A DNA stretch of 64,000 nucleotides, from assembly GCA_016709385.1 (NCBI GenBank), contig JADJMW010000022.1:682001-746000 (forward strand), in the 5' to 3' direction. The notes under the pieces are model-generated. The model was given only the letters and a program-made list of their open reading frames with translations. It searched no databases and was not told where the DNA came from. The DNA is from Candidatus Rubrivivax defluviihabitans (GTDB taxonomy: Bacteria > Pseudomonadota > Gammaproteobacteria > Burkholderiales > Burkholderiaceae_C). Positions 44,868 through 56,838 of this stretch are shown in pieces. Numbering within the stretch: position 1 is the first letter of the stretch; each line of letters opens with the position of its first letter. Both the position numbers and the translations under genes were made by a program.

Positions 44868-44902
44868 AGAAAAAGCCCGCCGCGGCGGCGCCGGGCGGGC
44901 TT
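44868..44902 (-). terminator. Terminator of the atp operon
   Basis: On the minus strand AAGCCCGCC (44894-44902) and GGCGGGCTT (44873-44881) form a nine-base-pair stem followed by TTTCTTG. It lies 20 bases past atpC and before ppk2. Confidence 0.85.
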
Positions 44903-44921
44903 GGCGGGACAGAGCGGCGGG

Positions 44922-45341
44922 CTACTTCTTGCGCAGCTTCTGGATGGCACTCAACTGCGCGGCCATGGTGGCGAATTCGCTCTGCGCGGCGGCCAGGTCG
45001 ATGTCGCTCTTGGCGTTGCGCATGGCTTCCTCGGCCAGCTTCTTGGCCTCGGTGGCCTTGGCCTCGTCGAGGTCGTGGCCGCGGATGGCGGTGTCGGCCA
45101 GCACCGTCACCAGGCCCGGCTGCACTTCCAGGATGCCGCCGGCCACGAAGACGAATTCCACCTCGCCGTTGTCGGCGCGCTCGATGCGCACGGCGCCGGG
45201 CTTGATGCGTGTGATCAGCGGCGTGTGGCGCGGCAGGATGCCGAGTTCGCCACTCTCGCCCGGCAGCGCGACGAACTTGGCCTCGCCGGAGAAGATGCTC
45301 TCCTGCGCATTGACGACTTCGACGTGGATGGTGTTGGCCAT
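44922..45341 (-). CDS. atpC: ATP synthase F1 epsilon subunit
   Basis: A 139-residue subunit with the N-terminal beta barrel (IHVEVVNAQESIFSGEA, LPGESGELGILPRHTPLITRI read in parts) and a C-terminal helical hairpin. It couples rotation and inhibits ATP hydrolysis. Last gene of the operon. Confidence 0.95.
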   Translation of the reverse strand: MANTIHVEVVNAQESIFSGEAKFVALPGESGELGILPRHTPLITRIKPGAVRIERADNGEVEFVFVAGGILEVQPGLVTVLADTAIRGHDLDEAKATEAKKLAEEAMRNAKSDIDLAAAQSEFATMAAQLSAIQKLRKK

Positions 45342-45350
45342 GGCCGTTCC

Positions 45351-46763
<1,413 letters not shown>

Positions 46764-46793
46764 GGTGAATAACCTCTTTGCTTCGATTCGGGG

Positions 46794-47672
46794 TCAGACG
46801 GCGGCGGCGCCGCCGACGATCTCACTCAATTCCTTGGTGATCGCGGCCTGCCGTGTCTTGTTGTAGATGAGCTTGAGCTCGTTGATCAGGTTGCCGGCGT
46901 TGTCGGTGGCCGCCTTCATGGCCACCATGCGCGCCGACTGCTCGGAGGCCATGTTCTCGGCCACCGACTGGTAGACCAGGGCCTCGACATAGCGCGTGAG
47001 CAGTTCGTCGATGACGCTCACGGCGTCGGGCTCGTAGATGTAGTCCCAGCCGTAGGCGGCCTTCTCGTCACTGCTTTGCTGCAGGCGCTCGGCGCCCAGG
47101 GGCAGCAGCTGCTCGATCACCGGCTCCTGCTTCATGGTATTGATGAAGCGCGTGTAGCACAGGTGCACCGAGTCCACCTCGCCGGCCACGAAGGCGTCGA
47201 GCATGACCTTCACCGGGCCCACCAGGCGGTCCACCGGCGGCGCGTCGCCCAGTTGCACGATATGGCTGATGACCTTGGCGCCGATGCGGTTCATGAAGGC
47301 CATGCCCTTGTTGCCGATCGCCACCGTGCGCGCGCTGACGCCCTCGCCCTGCCATTCGCGCATGCGGTTGGTCACCGCGCGCAGGATGTTGGTATTCAGG
47401 CCGCCGCACAAGCCCTTGTCGGTGGTGACGACGATGAGCCCGGCCACCTTGGCCGTGCCGCCGGTGCGCATGTAGGGCGACTTGTATTCGGGGTTGGCCT
47501 GCGCCAGGTTGGCCGCGATGTTGCGCACCTTGTCGGCGTAGGGGCGGGCCTGGCGCATGCGCTCCTGCGCCTTGCGCATCTTCGAAGCCGAGACCATTTC
47601 CATGGCCTTGGTGATCTTCTTGGTCCCTTCGACCGACTTGATCTTGCCGCGTATCTCTTTACCGACTGCCAT
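46794..47672 (-). CDS. atpG: ATP synthase F1 gamma subunit
   Basis: A 292-residue central-stalk subunit beginning AVGKEIRGKIKSVEGTKKIT with the SASKMRKAQERM helix and ending ITKELSEIVGGAAAV, the conserved C-terminal helix. Intact. Confidence 0.96.
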   Translation of the reverse strand: MAVGKEIRGKIKSVEGTKKITKAMEMVSASKMRKAQERMRQARPYADKVRNIAANLAQANPEYKSPYMRTGGTAKVAGLIVVTTDKGLCGGLNTNILRAVTNRMREWQGEGVSARTVAIGNKGMAFMNRIGAKVISHIVQLGDAPPVDRLVGPVKVMLDAFVAGEVDSVHLCYTRFINTMKQEPVIEQLLPLGAERLQQSSDEKAAYGWDYIYEPDAVSVIDELLTRYVEALVYQSVAENMASEQSARMVAMKAATDNAGNLINELKLIYNKTRQAAITKELSEIVGGAAAV

Positions 47673-47711
47673 GAGTCAGATCTCCAGGTTCAGGGCGCAA
47701 ACCGGCCGCCG

Positions 47712-47778
47712 CCGGGCCGCCCCAAGGCGGCCGGAGCCCCCTCGGGGGGTGGCGAACGGAGTGAGCCTGGGGGCCAAC
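47712..47778. repeat. GC-rich hairpin element between atpG and atpA
   Basis: GGGCCGCC-CCAA-GGCGGCC and GCCCCCTCGGGGGG occur in tandem, followed by TGGCGAACGGAGTGAGCCTGG. Elements of this form (CCCCTCGGGGGG, then GCGAACG-AGTGAGC and GGGGGCC) are, as I remember, frequent intergenic repeats in Comamonadaceae and relatives. Within an operon it could cause mRNA processing. Confidence 0.5.
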
Positions 47779-47782
47779 ATGA

Positions 47783-49337
<1,555 letters not shown>

Positions 49338-49385
49338 GGTGTTCTCTCCGAGGGGCCTAAAGGCGGCAGGCCGCCTGCGCGGCCG

Positions 49386-49930
49386 TTATGCCGCGGTCAG
49401 CGCAGCCTTCATCTGTTGCAGGCGGGCCTTCACCGAGGTGTCCAGCACCTCGTCGCCCACGACGACACGAACGCCGCCGATGAGTTCGGGCGTGATCTCC
49501 ACGTGCGCATTGAGCTTGCGGCCGAAGCGCTTTTCCAGCGCCGCCACGACATCGCCCAGTTGTGCTTCGTCGATGTCGAAGGCGCTCTGGATGGTGGCGT
49601 CCGACACGCCGGTGCTGGCATTCACCAGCGTCTGGAACTGCGCCGCGATCTCGGGCAGCGCCGCCAGGCGGCCGTTGTCGAGCACCGTGCGCATCAGGTT
49701 GGCGACCTTGACGTCGAAGCTCAGGCCCTGGCTGAGCGCGACGCCGGCGATGGTGTCGAAGACCTGCAGCGGCGCGACCTTGGGGTTGTCGGCGTACTGC
49801 CGCATCTCCGGGCCCGAGGTCAGCGCCACCAGCGTGGCCAGCTGCTCGCTCAGGGCCTTGCGGTCGGCCCCGGCCGTGGCCTTGAACATGGCCTCGGCGT
49901 AGGGGCGGGCGAGGGTGCCAGTTCGGCCAT
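49386..49930 (-). CDS. atpH: ATP synthase F1 delta subunit, frame interrupted near residue 6
   Basis: The start MAELA (ATG 49930) and the body AEAMFKATAGADRKALSEQL are in different frames; one A missing near 49917 restores MAELATLARPYAEAMF, the standard opening, and gives 181 residues. A later in-frame ATG (49889) would give a shorter protein lacking the conserved first helix. The C-terminal segment DEVLDTSVKARLQQMKAAL is normal. Confidence 0.9.
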
Positions 49931-49931
49931 G

Positions 49932-50402
49932 TCAGAGCTCTGCCTTCAGGCGGCCCAGCAGTTCGGCGTGCACCGCGGCGTTGACTTCCTTGCGCAGGAT
50001 CTGCTCGGCGCCCTTGACGGCCAGTCCGGCGACCTGCTCGCGCAGTACCTCGCGGGCCTTCATCGACTCCTGCTCGGCTTCGGCGCGGGCGGCGGCAATG
50101 ATCTTGGCCGCCTCTTCGCTGGCGCGACCCTTGGCTTCCTCGACCATCTGCTGCGCCAGGCGCTCGGCGTCGGCCAGGCGCTTGGCGGCGTCGGTGCGCG
50201 CGGCCGAAAGCTGCTGCTCGACACGCTGGTTGGCCACGGCCAGGTCGGCCTTGGCCTTGTCGGCGGCGGAAAGGCCGGCGGCAATCTTGCTGGCGCGCTC
50301 GTCCAATGCCTTGGCAATGGGCGGCCAGACATATTTCATCGTGAACCCGACCAGGATCAGGAACACGATCATCTGGATGATCAGTGTCGCGTTGATGCTC
50401 AC
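49932..50402 (-). CDS. atpF: ATP synthase F0 subunit b
   Basis: A 156-residue peripheral-stalk subunit: an N-terminal membrane span (SINATLIIQMIVFLILVGF) and a long Ala/Glu/Arg/Lys-rich coiled coil. It nearly touches atpH (stop/start one base apart). Confidence 0.95.
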   Translation of the reverse strand: MSINATLIIQMIVFLILVGFTMKYVWPPIAKALDERASKIAAGLSAADKAKADLAVANQRVEQQLSAARTDAAKRLADAERLAQQMVEEAKGRASEEAAKIIAAARAEAEQESMKAREVLREQVAGLAVKGAEQILRKEVNAAVHAELLGRLKAEL

Positions 50403-50495
50403 TTGGGTCTTCCTCGAAATCGCTGCGGGAGCGGACCGCCGGGCGGACCGCTGCTCGTCACGACGGCGCCAGGGCGGCGCCGCCGCGTGCCGGGT

Positions 50496-50759
50496 TTACT
50501 TCGGCAGGTTGGCGATCTGGCCGAGGAAGGGGTTGGCGGTGGCGAACCACAGCGCGATACCCGTGCCGATGATGAACGCGGCGTCGATCAGGCCGGCCAG
50601 CAGGAACATCTTGGTCTGCAGTTCGCCCATCAGTTCGGGCTGGCGGGCGGCGGACTCGAGGTACTTGCTGCCCATGATGCCGATGCCGATACAGGCACCG
50701 ACGGCGCCCAGACCGATGATCAGGCCGGCGGCGAGGGCAACAAAGCTGATGACTTCCAT
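50496..50759 (-). CDS. atpE: ATP synthase F0 subunit c
   Basis: An 87-residue two-helix proteolipid. The second helix FLLAGLIDAAFIIGTGIAL contains the proton-binding Asp in the LIDAAF context; the polar loop is AARQPE. The ion-binding surroundings suggest proton rather than sodium use. Confidence 0.96.
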   Translation of the reverse strand: MEVISFVALAAGLIIGLGAVGACIGIGIMGSKYLESAARQPELMGELQTKMFLLAGLIDAAFIIGTGIALWFATANPFLGQIANLPK

Positions 50760-50837
50760 TTTTGGCTCCTGGTGTGGAAGGTGAGTGAGAAAGGGGGTAA
50801 AGCGGGAAACGGAAAGGAAGAGAAATCGGAAAACGGT

Positions 50838-51698
50838 TCAGTGCGAGTCGTGCGCCTGGCCCACGTAGATCAGCGTCAGCATCATGAAGATGAAGGCCTG
50901 CAGCGTGATGATCAGGATGTGGAAGATGGCCCAGGCGGTGCCGGCGATGATGTGGCCGATGGCCAGCAGGATGCCGGTGGCCGACAGCGCCCAGGCCCCG
51001 CCCATCAGCGCGATGAGCATGAAGATCAGTTCGCCGGCGTACATGTTGCCGAACAGACGCATGCCGTGCGAGACGGTCTTGGCCACGAACTCGACCATCT
51101 GCATCAGGAAGTTCACCGGGTACAGGAACCACTTGTCGCCGAAGGGAGCGGTGAACAGCTCGTGGATCCAGCCGCCGGCACCCTTGATCTTGACGTTGTA
51201 GTAGAAGCAGATCAGCAGCACCGACAGGCTCAGGCCCATGGTGATGGACAGGTCGGCGGTGGGCACCACGCGCATGTAGTCCTTGGCGCCTATGGCCGGG
51301 CCGGCGACGTGCCAGATGGCGGGAATCAGGTCCACCGGCAGCAGGTCCATGGCATTCATCAGGAAGATCCAGACGAAGACGGTGAGCGCCAGCGGGGCCA
51401 CGAATTTGCGGCTCTCGGCGCTGTGCACGATGCCCTTGGCCTGCGCGTCGACCATCTCGACCAGGATCTCGACCGCGGCCTGGAAGCGCCCCGGCACGCC
51501 CGAGGTGGCCTTGCGCGCGGCCAGCCACAGCAGCCAGCAGGTGAGGATGCCCAGCGACACGGCCCAGAACACCGAGTCCATGTTGAAGACCGAGAAGTCG
51601 ACGACGCCGGTCTGCTTGCCGGACTGCAGATGCTGCAGGTGATGGATGATGTACTCGCCGGCAGTCGGCGCGTTTGCTTCGTGACCCTGGGCTGCCAT
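50838..51698 (-). CDS. atpB: ATP synthase F0 subunit a
   Basis: A 286-residue membrane subunit. FVAKTVSHGMRLFGNMYAGE contains the essential Arg near residue 212, and IAGTAWAIFHILIITLQAFIF the last helix pair. It supplies the proton half-channels. Confidence 0.95.
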   Translation of the reverse strand: MAAQGHEANAPTAGEYIIHHLQHLQSGKQTGVVDFSVFNMDSVFWAVSLGILTCWLLWLAARKATSGVPGRFQAAVEILVEMVDAQAKGIVHSAESRKFVAPLALTVFVWIFLMNAMDLLPVDLIPAIWHVAGPAIGAKDYMRVVPTADLSITMGLSLSVLLICFYYNVKIKGAGGWIHELFTAPFGDKWFLYPVNFLMQMVEFVAKTVSHGMRLFGNMYAGELIFMLIALMGGAWALSATGILLAIGHIIAGTAWAIFHILIITLQAFIFMMLTLIYVGQAHDSH

Positions 51699-51716
51699 GT
51701 GTTCCCGTCCGGTTTT

Positions 51717-52220
51717 CTATTTCACTGACCGTCCGCGCCACAACAGCGCCAGCCAGTACACCTTCATGCACAGCACCAGGGCCACCAGCAGCGCTGGCCA
51801 GCTCAGGGACTGCACGAGCTTCGGTGCCAGCATCAGCATGGCCACCGAAACCGCGATTTTGACCGCCTCCCACAACATGAAACTGACGGCGCTGGCGCCG
51901 GCATTCATGCTGCTCAGCCGGCTGGTCATGCCGCGCGCCATCAAGGCCCCCGGCACCACCACCGTGGCGGCGCCATACAGCGCCGACCATCCCACTTCCT
52001 GCCTGCCGGTGAGCAGCAGCGCCAGCAAGGCCACCGCCACACCCACCGCCCCTTGCACCGCGACCACCCGCCAAGGCGACAGCGGCGGATCGGCGGCGCG
52101 CAGCGCCTGCGCCTGCTCCCGGGTCAAGGGCTTGAAAGCCTTCGACCACCCCCCCCTGGCGGCTTCGTCTTCTGCGTCGTCCCAGCGGTCGTTCCGGGTG
52201 GGCCGTTCGATCACTGTCAT
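51717..52220 (-). CDS. atpI: ATP synthase subunit I
   Basis: A 167-residue protein with a charged N-terminus (residues 1-45) and four hydrophobic segments, in the usual place ahead of atpB. AtpI aids c-ring assembly. The ATG at 52220 (MTVIERPTRND) gives the expected length; the longer frame upstream is not conserved in type. The operon promoter must lie between it and the divergent gene at 52363. Confidence 0.85.
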   Translation of the reverse strand: MTVIERPTRNDRWDDAEDEAARGGWSKAFKPLTREQAQALRAADPPLSPWRVVAVQGAVGVAVALLALLLTGRQEVGWSALYGAATVVVPGALMARGMTSRLSSMNAGASAVSFMLWEAVKIAVSVAMLMLAPKLVQSLSWPALLVALVLCMKVYWLALLWRGRSVK

Positions 52221-52362
52221 GGTGGGTGAGCTGGGCAAAGCCGATCGATTATACGAAGAAACCCGCAGGTCCCAATGGCAGACCGGGGTGATCGGGCTTG
52301 GCTGCGGCCGGGCGACGCACAATGAAGGCTTGCACGGAACCTGCCACGAGGCGCCCACTCCC

Positions 52363-54513
52363 ATGTGTTCCATGAACCGCTTCGGCCTCCGACTGCTGCT
52401 TGCCGCCACCCTGGCGGCGCCCTGGCTGGCCCAGGCGGCCGCCGGCGCGGTGGTCACCACGCCGCAGGTGCGGGCCGAACTGGTGGCGCATGCGCCCGAC
52501 GGCGTGGCCGCCGGCCAGCCGCTGTGGCTGGGCCTGAAGATCGATCATCAGCCGCACTGGCACACCTACTGGAAGAACCCGGGCGACTCCGGCCTGCCCA
52601 CGACGCTGGAGTGGACCCTGCCTGCCGGCGTGGTGGCCGGCGCGATCGAATGGCCCACGCCCGGCAAGCTGCCGATCGGCCCGCTCATGAACTACGGCTA
52701 CGAAGGCACGCTGCTGCTGCCGGTGGCCGTGACCGTGCCGGCCGACTTCAAGGCCGAGACCCTGAACGTGAAACTGCGCGCCGAATGGCTGGTGTGCAAG
52801 GACGTTTGCATTCCGGAAGAAGGCGAGTTCGCGATCGAACTGCCGGCGCGAGCGGCCACCGCCGGCCACGCCGCGCTGTTTGCCGCCGCGCGCGCGGCGC
52901 TGCCGCAGCCGGTGCCCGACGCGCGCGCCACGGCCGCCGTCGAAGAGGGCTCGCTGGTCGTGCGTGTGGCCGGCCTGCCTGCCGAATGGCGCGGGCGGGC
53001 GCTCACTTTCTTCCCAGAGACGCCAGGCGTCATCCTCAACGCCGCGCAGCCCGCCAGCGACTGGCAAGACGGCACCTGGAGCGCACGCGTGCCGCTGGAC
53101 CCGCAGCGCAGCGACTCGCCCACCACGATGCCCGCCGTGCTGGCAGCACCCGGGCAACCCGCCGGGCTGCTGGTGCAGGTGGCGGTGACGACGCCCTGGC
53201 CGACGCTGTCGGCGCTGCCGGCGCCGACCTACGGCGAGGCGCCCGCCGCGGCGGCGCCGGCACAGGCCTCGCCCGCCACACCCGCCTCACCCCCCATCGG
53301 CCTGGCACTGGCGCTGCTGTTCGCGCTGGCCGGCGGCATGCTGCTCAACCTGATGCCCTGCGTGTTCCCGGTGCTGTCGCTCAAGGTGCTGGGTTTCGCC
53401 GCCCACGGCGGCGACCGCCGCACGCTGGTGGCCGGCGGCCTGGCCTATACCGCCGGCGTGGTGCTGTCCTTCGTGGCACTGGCGGCGCTGTTCCTGGCGC
53501 TGCGCGCCGGCGGCGAACAGATCGGCTGGGGTTTCCAGCTGCAGTCGCCGGCCGTGGTGGCCACGCTGGCGGCGCTGTTCACGCTGATCGGGCTGAACCT
53601 GGCTGGTGTGTTCGAACTCGGCTCGGTGCTGCCTTCGTCGCTGGCGTCGGTGCGGGCGCGGCACCCGCTGGTCGATTCGCTGCTCACCGGGGTGCTGGCG
53701 GTGGCCATCGCCTCGCCCTGCACCGCGCCATTCATGGGCGCCTCGCTGGGCCTGGCCATCACGCTGCCGGCCTGGCAGGCGCTGGCGGTGTTTGCCACGC
53801 TCGGCCTGGGCATGGCGCTCCCGTATCTGGCGGCGAGCGCCTGGCCGGCGCTGGCGCGCGCGCTGCCCCGGCCCGGCGTCTGGATGGCGCACTTCAAGAC
53901 CGTGATGGCCTTCCCGATGTTCGCCACCGTGGTCTGGCTGGTGTGGGTGCTGGGCCAGCAGGTGGGCATCGACGGCGCGGCGGCGATGCTGGCGCTGCTG
54001 CTGGCGCTGGCCTTCGTGGCCTGGGCGCTGGGTTCGCCCTCGCTGGGGCCGCGCGCCCGCGGCGGCTTCGGCGCGGCTTCGCTGCTGCTCATGGCCGCGG
54101 CGCTGGTCTGGGCCGTGCCGGCGCTGCGCCAGGAGGCCGTGGCCCGGGTGCCCGCGTCGAGCGAGGACTGGCAGCCCTGGTCGGCCGAACGCGTGGCGCA
54201 GGCCCAGGCCGAGGGCCAGCCGGTGTTCGTGGACTTCACCGCCGCCTGGTGCGTGACCTGCCAGTTCAACAAGCGCACCACGCTGGCCCGGCCCGAAGTG
54301 CAGGTGGCCTTCGCCGACAAGCGGGTGCTGCTGCTGCGCGCCGACTGGACGCGGCGCGACGCGGCCATCAGCGCCGAGCTCACCCGGCTGGGGCGCAGCG
54401 GCGTGCCGGTCTATGCACTCTATTCCCCAGGGTCGGCAGGGCCACGGCTGCTGAGCGAGATCCTGAGCGTCGATGAAGTGCAGAGTGCGCTGGCCGCCCT
54501 GCCTTCTTCCTGA
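52363..54513 (+). CDS. Protein-disulfide reductase, DsbD/ScsB family
   Basis: A 716-residue transmembrane thiol reductase. It has a signal peptide (residues 1-24), an N-terminal periplasmic DsbD-alpha-like domain with WLVCKDVCIPEEGEF near 145, a CcdA-type membrane domain with NLMPCVFPVLSLKVLG near 330 and IASPCTAPFMGASLG near 455, and a C-terminal thioredoxin domain with AAWCVTCQFNK near 630. It carries electrons from cytoplasmic thioredoxin to periplasmic proteins. The N-terminal domain is closer to the ScsB/DipZ group than to E. coli DsbD. ATG 52372 is an alternative start. Confidence 0.9.
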   Translation: MCSMNRFGLRLLLAATLAAPWLAQAAAGAVVTTPQVRAELVAHAPDGVAAGQPLWLGLKIDHQPHWHTYWKNPGDSGLPTTLEWTLPAGVVAGAIEWPTPGKLPIGPLMNYGYEGTLLLPVAVTVPADFKAETLNVKLRAEWLVCKDVCIPEEGEFAIELPARAATAGHAALFAAARAALPQPVPDARATAAVEEGSLVVRVAGLPAEWRGRALTFFPETPGVILNAAQPASDWQDGTWSARVPLDPQRSDSPTTMPAVLAAPGQPAGLLVQVAVTTPWPTLSALPAPTYGEAPAAAAPAQASPATPASPPIGLALALLFALAGGMLLNLMPCVFPVLSLKVLGFAAHGGDRRTLVAGGLAYTAGVVLSFVALAALFLALRAGGEQIGWGFQLQSPAVVATLAALFTLIGLNLAGVFELGSVLPSSLASVRARHPLVDSLLTGVLAVAIASPCTAPFMGASLGLAITLPAWQALAVFATLGLGMALPYLAASAWPALARALPRPGVWMAHFKTVMAFPMFATVVWLVWVLGQQVGIDGAAAMLALLLALAFVAWALGSPSLGPRARGGFGAASLLLMAAALVWAVPALRQEAVARVPASSEDWQPWSAERVAQAQAEGQPVFVDFTAAWCVTCQFNKRTTLARPEVQVAFADKRVLLLRADWTRRDAAISAELTRLGRSGVPVYALYSPGSAGPRLLSEILSVDEVQSALAALPSS

Positions 54514-54542
54514 ATCCGATGAACCCGCCAAGGAGCCCGACG

Positions 54543-55184
54543 ATGAAGCCGACTCTCTACGCCGCCGCCTCTGCCACGGTTTCTGCCACCGCGCTCGCGG
54601 CCATGCTGGCCTTCGGCGCCGGCGCCGCACAGGCCGCCGCCACCGTGGGCCAGCCCGCGCCCGCCTTCAGCGCCGTCGACACCAGCGGCAAGACCGTCTC
54701 GCTGGCCGACTTCAAGGGCAAGCACGTGGTGCTGGAATGGGTCAACCCCGGCTGCCCCTATGTGCAGAAGCATTACGGCAGCGCCAACATGCAGGGTACG
54801 CAGCAGGGCGCCGTGGCGCAGGGCGTGGTCTGGCTGGCGGTCAACTCCACCGCGCCCGACGCCGGCGACTACAAGACCCCTGCGGCCATGGCGCAGTGGA
54901 TGCAGCAACAGAAGGCCGCCGCCACCGCCACGCTCATGGACAGTGACGGCAAGGTGGGCCGTGCCTACGGCGCGCGCACCACCCCGCACATGTACATCGT
55001 CGACCCGGCCGGCACGCTGGTCTATGCCGGCGCCATCGACAGCAAGCCCACGTCCAACGCGGCCGACATCGCCGCCGCCACCAACCACGTGAAGGTGGCG
55101 CTGGCCGAGTCGCTGGCCGGCAAGCCGGTGAGCACGGCGTCGACGCGCGCCTACGGCTGCTCGGTCAAATATTCGGCTATGTAG
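54543..55184 (+). CDS. Exported thioredoxin-like (redoxin) protein
   Basis: A 213-residue protein with a signal peptide (cleavage near AQA-AAT, residue 33) and an AhpC-TSA/redoxin domain: GQPAPAFSAVDTSGKTVSLAD near 38 and EWVNPGCPYVQKHYG with a single Cys (C71-x-x-V) instead of CxxC. A second Cys occurs only near the C-terminus (YGCSVKY). With the DsbD-like gene 30 bases upstream, it is a likely client or partner in periplasmic redox. AAGGAG precedes the ATG at 54543. Confidence 0.83.
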   Translation: MKPTLYAAASATVSATALAAMLAFGAGAAQAAATVGQPAPAFSAVDTSGKTVSLADFKGKHVVLEWVNPGCPYVQKHYGSANMQGTQQGAVAQGVVWLAVNSTAPDAGDYKTPAAMAQWMQQQKAAATATLMDSDGKVGRAYGARTTPHMYIVDPAGTLVYAGAIDSKPTSNAADIAAATNHVKVALAESLAGKPVSTASTRAYGCSVKYSAM

Positions 55185-55220
55185 CCGGCCGTGGCCGCGC
55201 CGGGCCTTGCGCCCGGTGCA

Positions 55221-56819
55221 CTACGGCAGCCGTGCGTAGGCCGCGGCCAGCGCCTTGAAGCCGGCGGCGTCGACCTCGCGGCCCAGTTCCTGGGCCAGGA
55301 TGGTGGCCACGGCGTCGGCCTGGCGGCCCGCCTCGGCGGCGTCCAGGAACAGGAGCCGGCAGCGCCGCGCCAGCACGTCCTCGACGCTGCGCGCCATCTC
55401 GTAGCGCGCGGCGAAACGCACCATGGCCTCGCTCAAGCCGCCGCGGCCCGACTCGGCGTCGTTCCACAGCCAGTGGTGGGCGCCGGGCAGCGTGCGCAGT
55501 TGCGCGGCCTCGCTGCCGTAGAGATGTTCGCCCGGCGGCTCGGCCTGCGGCCGGCCCGGGGCCGCGCCCAGCAGCGGCAGCCTGGCCGTCACGCCGCCGG
55601 GGCGGCGCGGCAGCAGGCCGCGCGCCATGGCGTGCTCCAGCACGTCCTCGGCCATCGAGCGGTAGGTCGTCCACTTGCCTCCGGTCACCGTGATCATTCC
55701 CGAGCGGCCGACGATGACGGTGTGCTCGCGGGAAATGGCCTTGGTATTCTCACCGTCCTCGCTGGGCGGCTTGACCAGTGGCCGCAGGCCCACCCAGACC
55801 GAGCGCACGTCGCTGCGCTGGGGCGCGCGCGCCAGGTAGCGCCCGGCCTCCTGCAGGATGAAACCGACGTCCTGCGCAAAGGCCTCGGGCTCGCGCGCCA
55901 GATCCTGGCGCGGCGTATCGGTGGTGCCGAGGATGGTCTTGCCGTACCAGGGCACGGCAAACATGACGCGGCCGTCCTCGGTCTTGGGCACCAGCAGCGC
56001 GTGGTTGCCGGGCAGGAAACCGCGGTCGACGACGAGGTGCACGCCCTGGCTCGGCGCCACCATCGGCGGCCGGTGCGGCGCGCCTTCGTCGCGGTCCATG
56101 TCGCGCACCGCGTCCACCCAGACGCCGGTGGCGTTGACGACGCAGCGCGCGCGCAGCGCGGTTTCGGTGCCGGTCTCGGCGTCGCGCACGACCAGGCCGC
56201 GCACCATGGCGCCGCCCGGCGGGCCCTCGCGCTGCAGCGCGGTCACCTCGCAGTGGTTGAGCAGCAGCGCACCGCGCGCCGCGGCCGTGCGCGCCAGCAG
56301 CAGCGCGAAGCGGGCGTCGTCGAACTGGCCGTCCCAATAGCGAACGCCGCCCCACAGCCCACGCGGCTGCACGCCGGGCAGCAGTTCCAGCGTGCGCTGC
56401 GTGCTCAGCCACTCGGTGCTGCCCAGGCCCTGGCGGCCGGCCAGCGCGTCGTAGGCCTTCAGGCCCACGCCGTAGAAGCCGCGCTCCCACCAGTGGTAAC
56501 CCGGCATCACGAAAGGCAGCCGCTGCGCCACGTGCGGCGCATTGGCCAACATCGCCGACCGCTCGTGCAGCGCCTCGCGCACCAGGCCGATGTCGCCCTG
56601 CGCCAGGTAGCGCACGCCGCCATGGGCCAGCTTGGTGGCGCGCGAGGAGGTGCCCTGCGCGAAGTCGTGCGACTCCACGAGCACGACGCTGAAGCCGCGC
56701 ACCGCGGCGTCCAGCGCCACGCCCAGGCCGGTGGCGCCGCCGCCGATGACGGCCAGGTCCCAGTCGCGGGGTTCGCGCAGCCTGGCCAGGAGCGTGGATC
56801 GTTCGAGGAGCTGGCTCAT
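55221..56819 (-). CDS. glpD: Aerobic glycerol-3-phosphate dehydrogenase
   Basis: A 532-residue FAD enzyme of the inner membrane that oxidises glycerol-3-phosphate to DHAP. FAD motif DLAVIGGGATGLGVALDAAVRG is near residue 22, SSRATKLAHGGVRYL near 58, and the C-terminal domain ends near PAAYARLP. No glpK or glpF is nearby; the upstream neighbours are sugar-acid genes. Confidence 0.93.
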   Translation of the reverse strand: MSQLLERSTLLARLREPRDWDLAVIGGGATGLGVALDAAVRGFSVVLVESHDFAQGTSSRATKLAHGGVRYLAQGDIGLVREALHERSAMLANAPHVAQRLPFVMPGYHWWERGFYGVGLKAYDALAGRQGLGSTEWLSTQRTLELLPGVQPRGLWGGVRYWDGQFDDARFALLLARTAAARGALLLNHCEVTALQREGPPGGAMVRGLVVRDAETGTETALRARCVVNATGVWVDAVRDMDRDEGAPHRPPMVAPSQGVHLVVDRGFLPGNHALLVPKTEDGRVMFAVPWYGKTILGTTDTPRQDLAREPEAFAQDVGFILQEAGRYLARAPQRSDVRSVWVGLRPLVKPPSEDGENTKAISREHTVIVGRSGMITVTGGKWTTYRSMAEDVLEHAMARGLLPRRPGGVTARLPLLGAAPGRPQAEPPGEHLYGSEAAQLRTLPGAHHWLWNDAESGRGGLSEAMVRFAARYEMARSVEDVLARRCRLLFLDAAEAGRQADAVATILAQELGREVDAAGFKALAAAYARLP

Positions 56820-56838
56820 GAAAACCCGCGCCAGGCGT

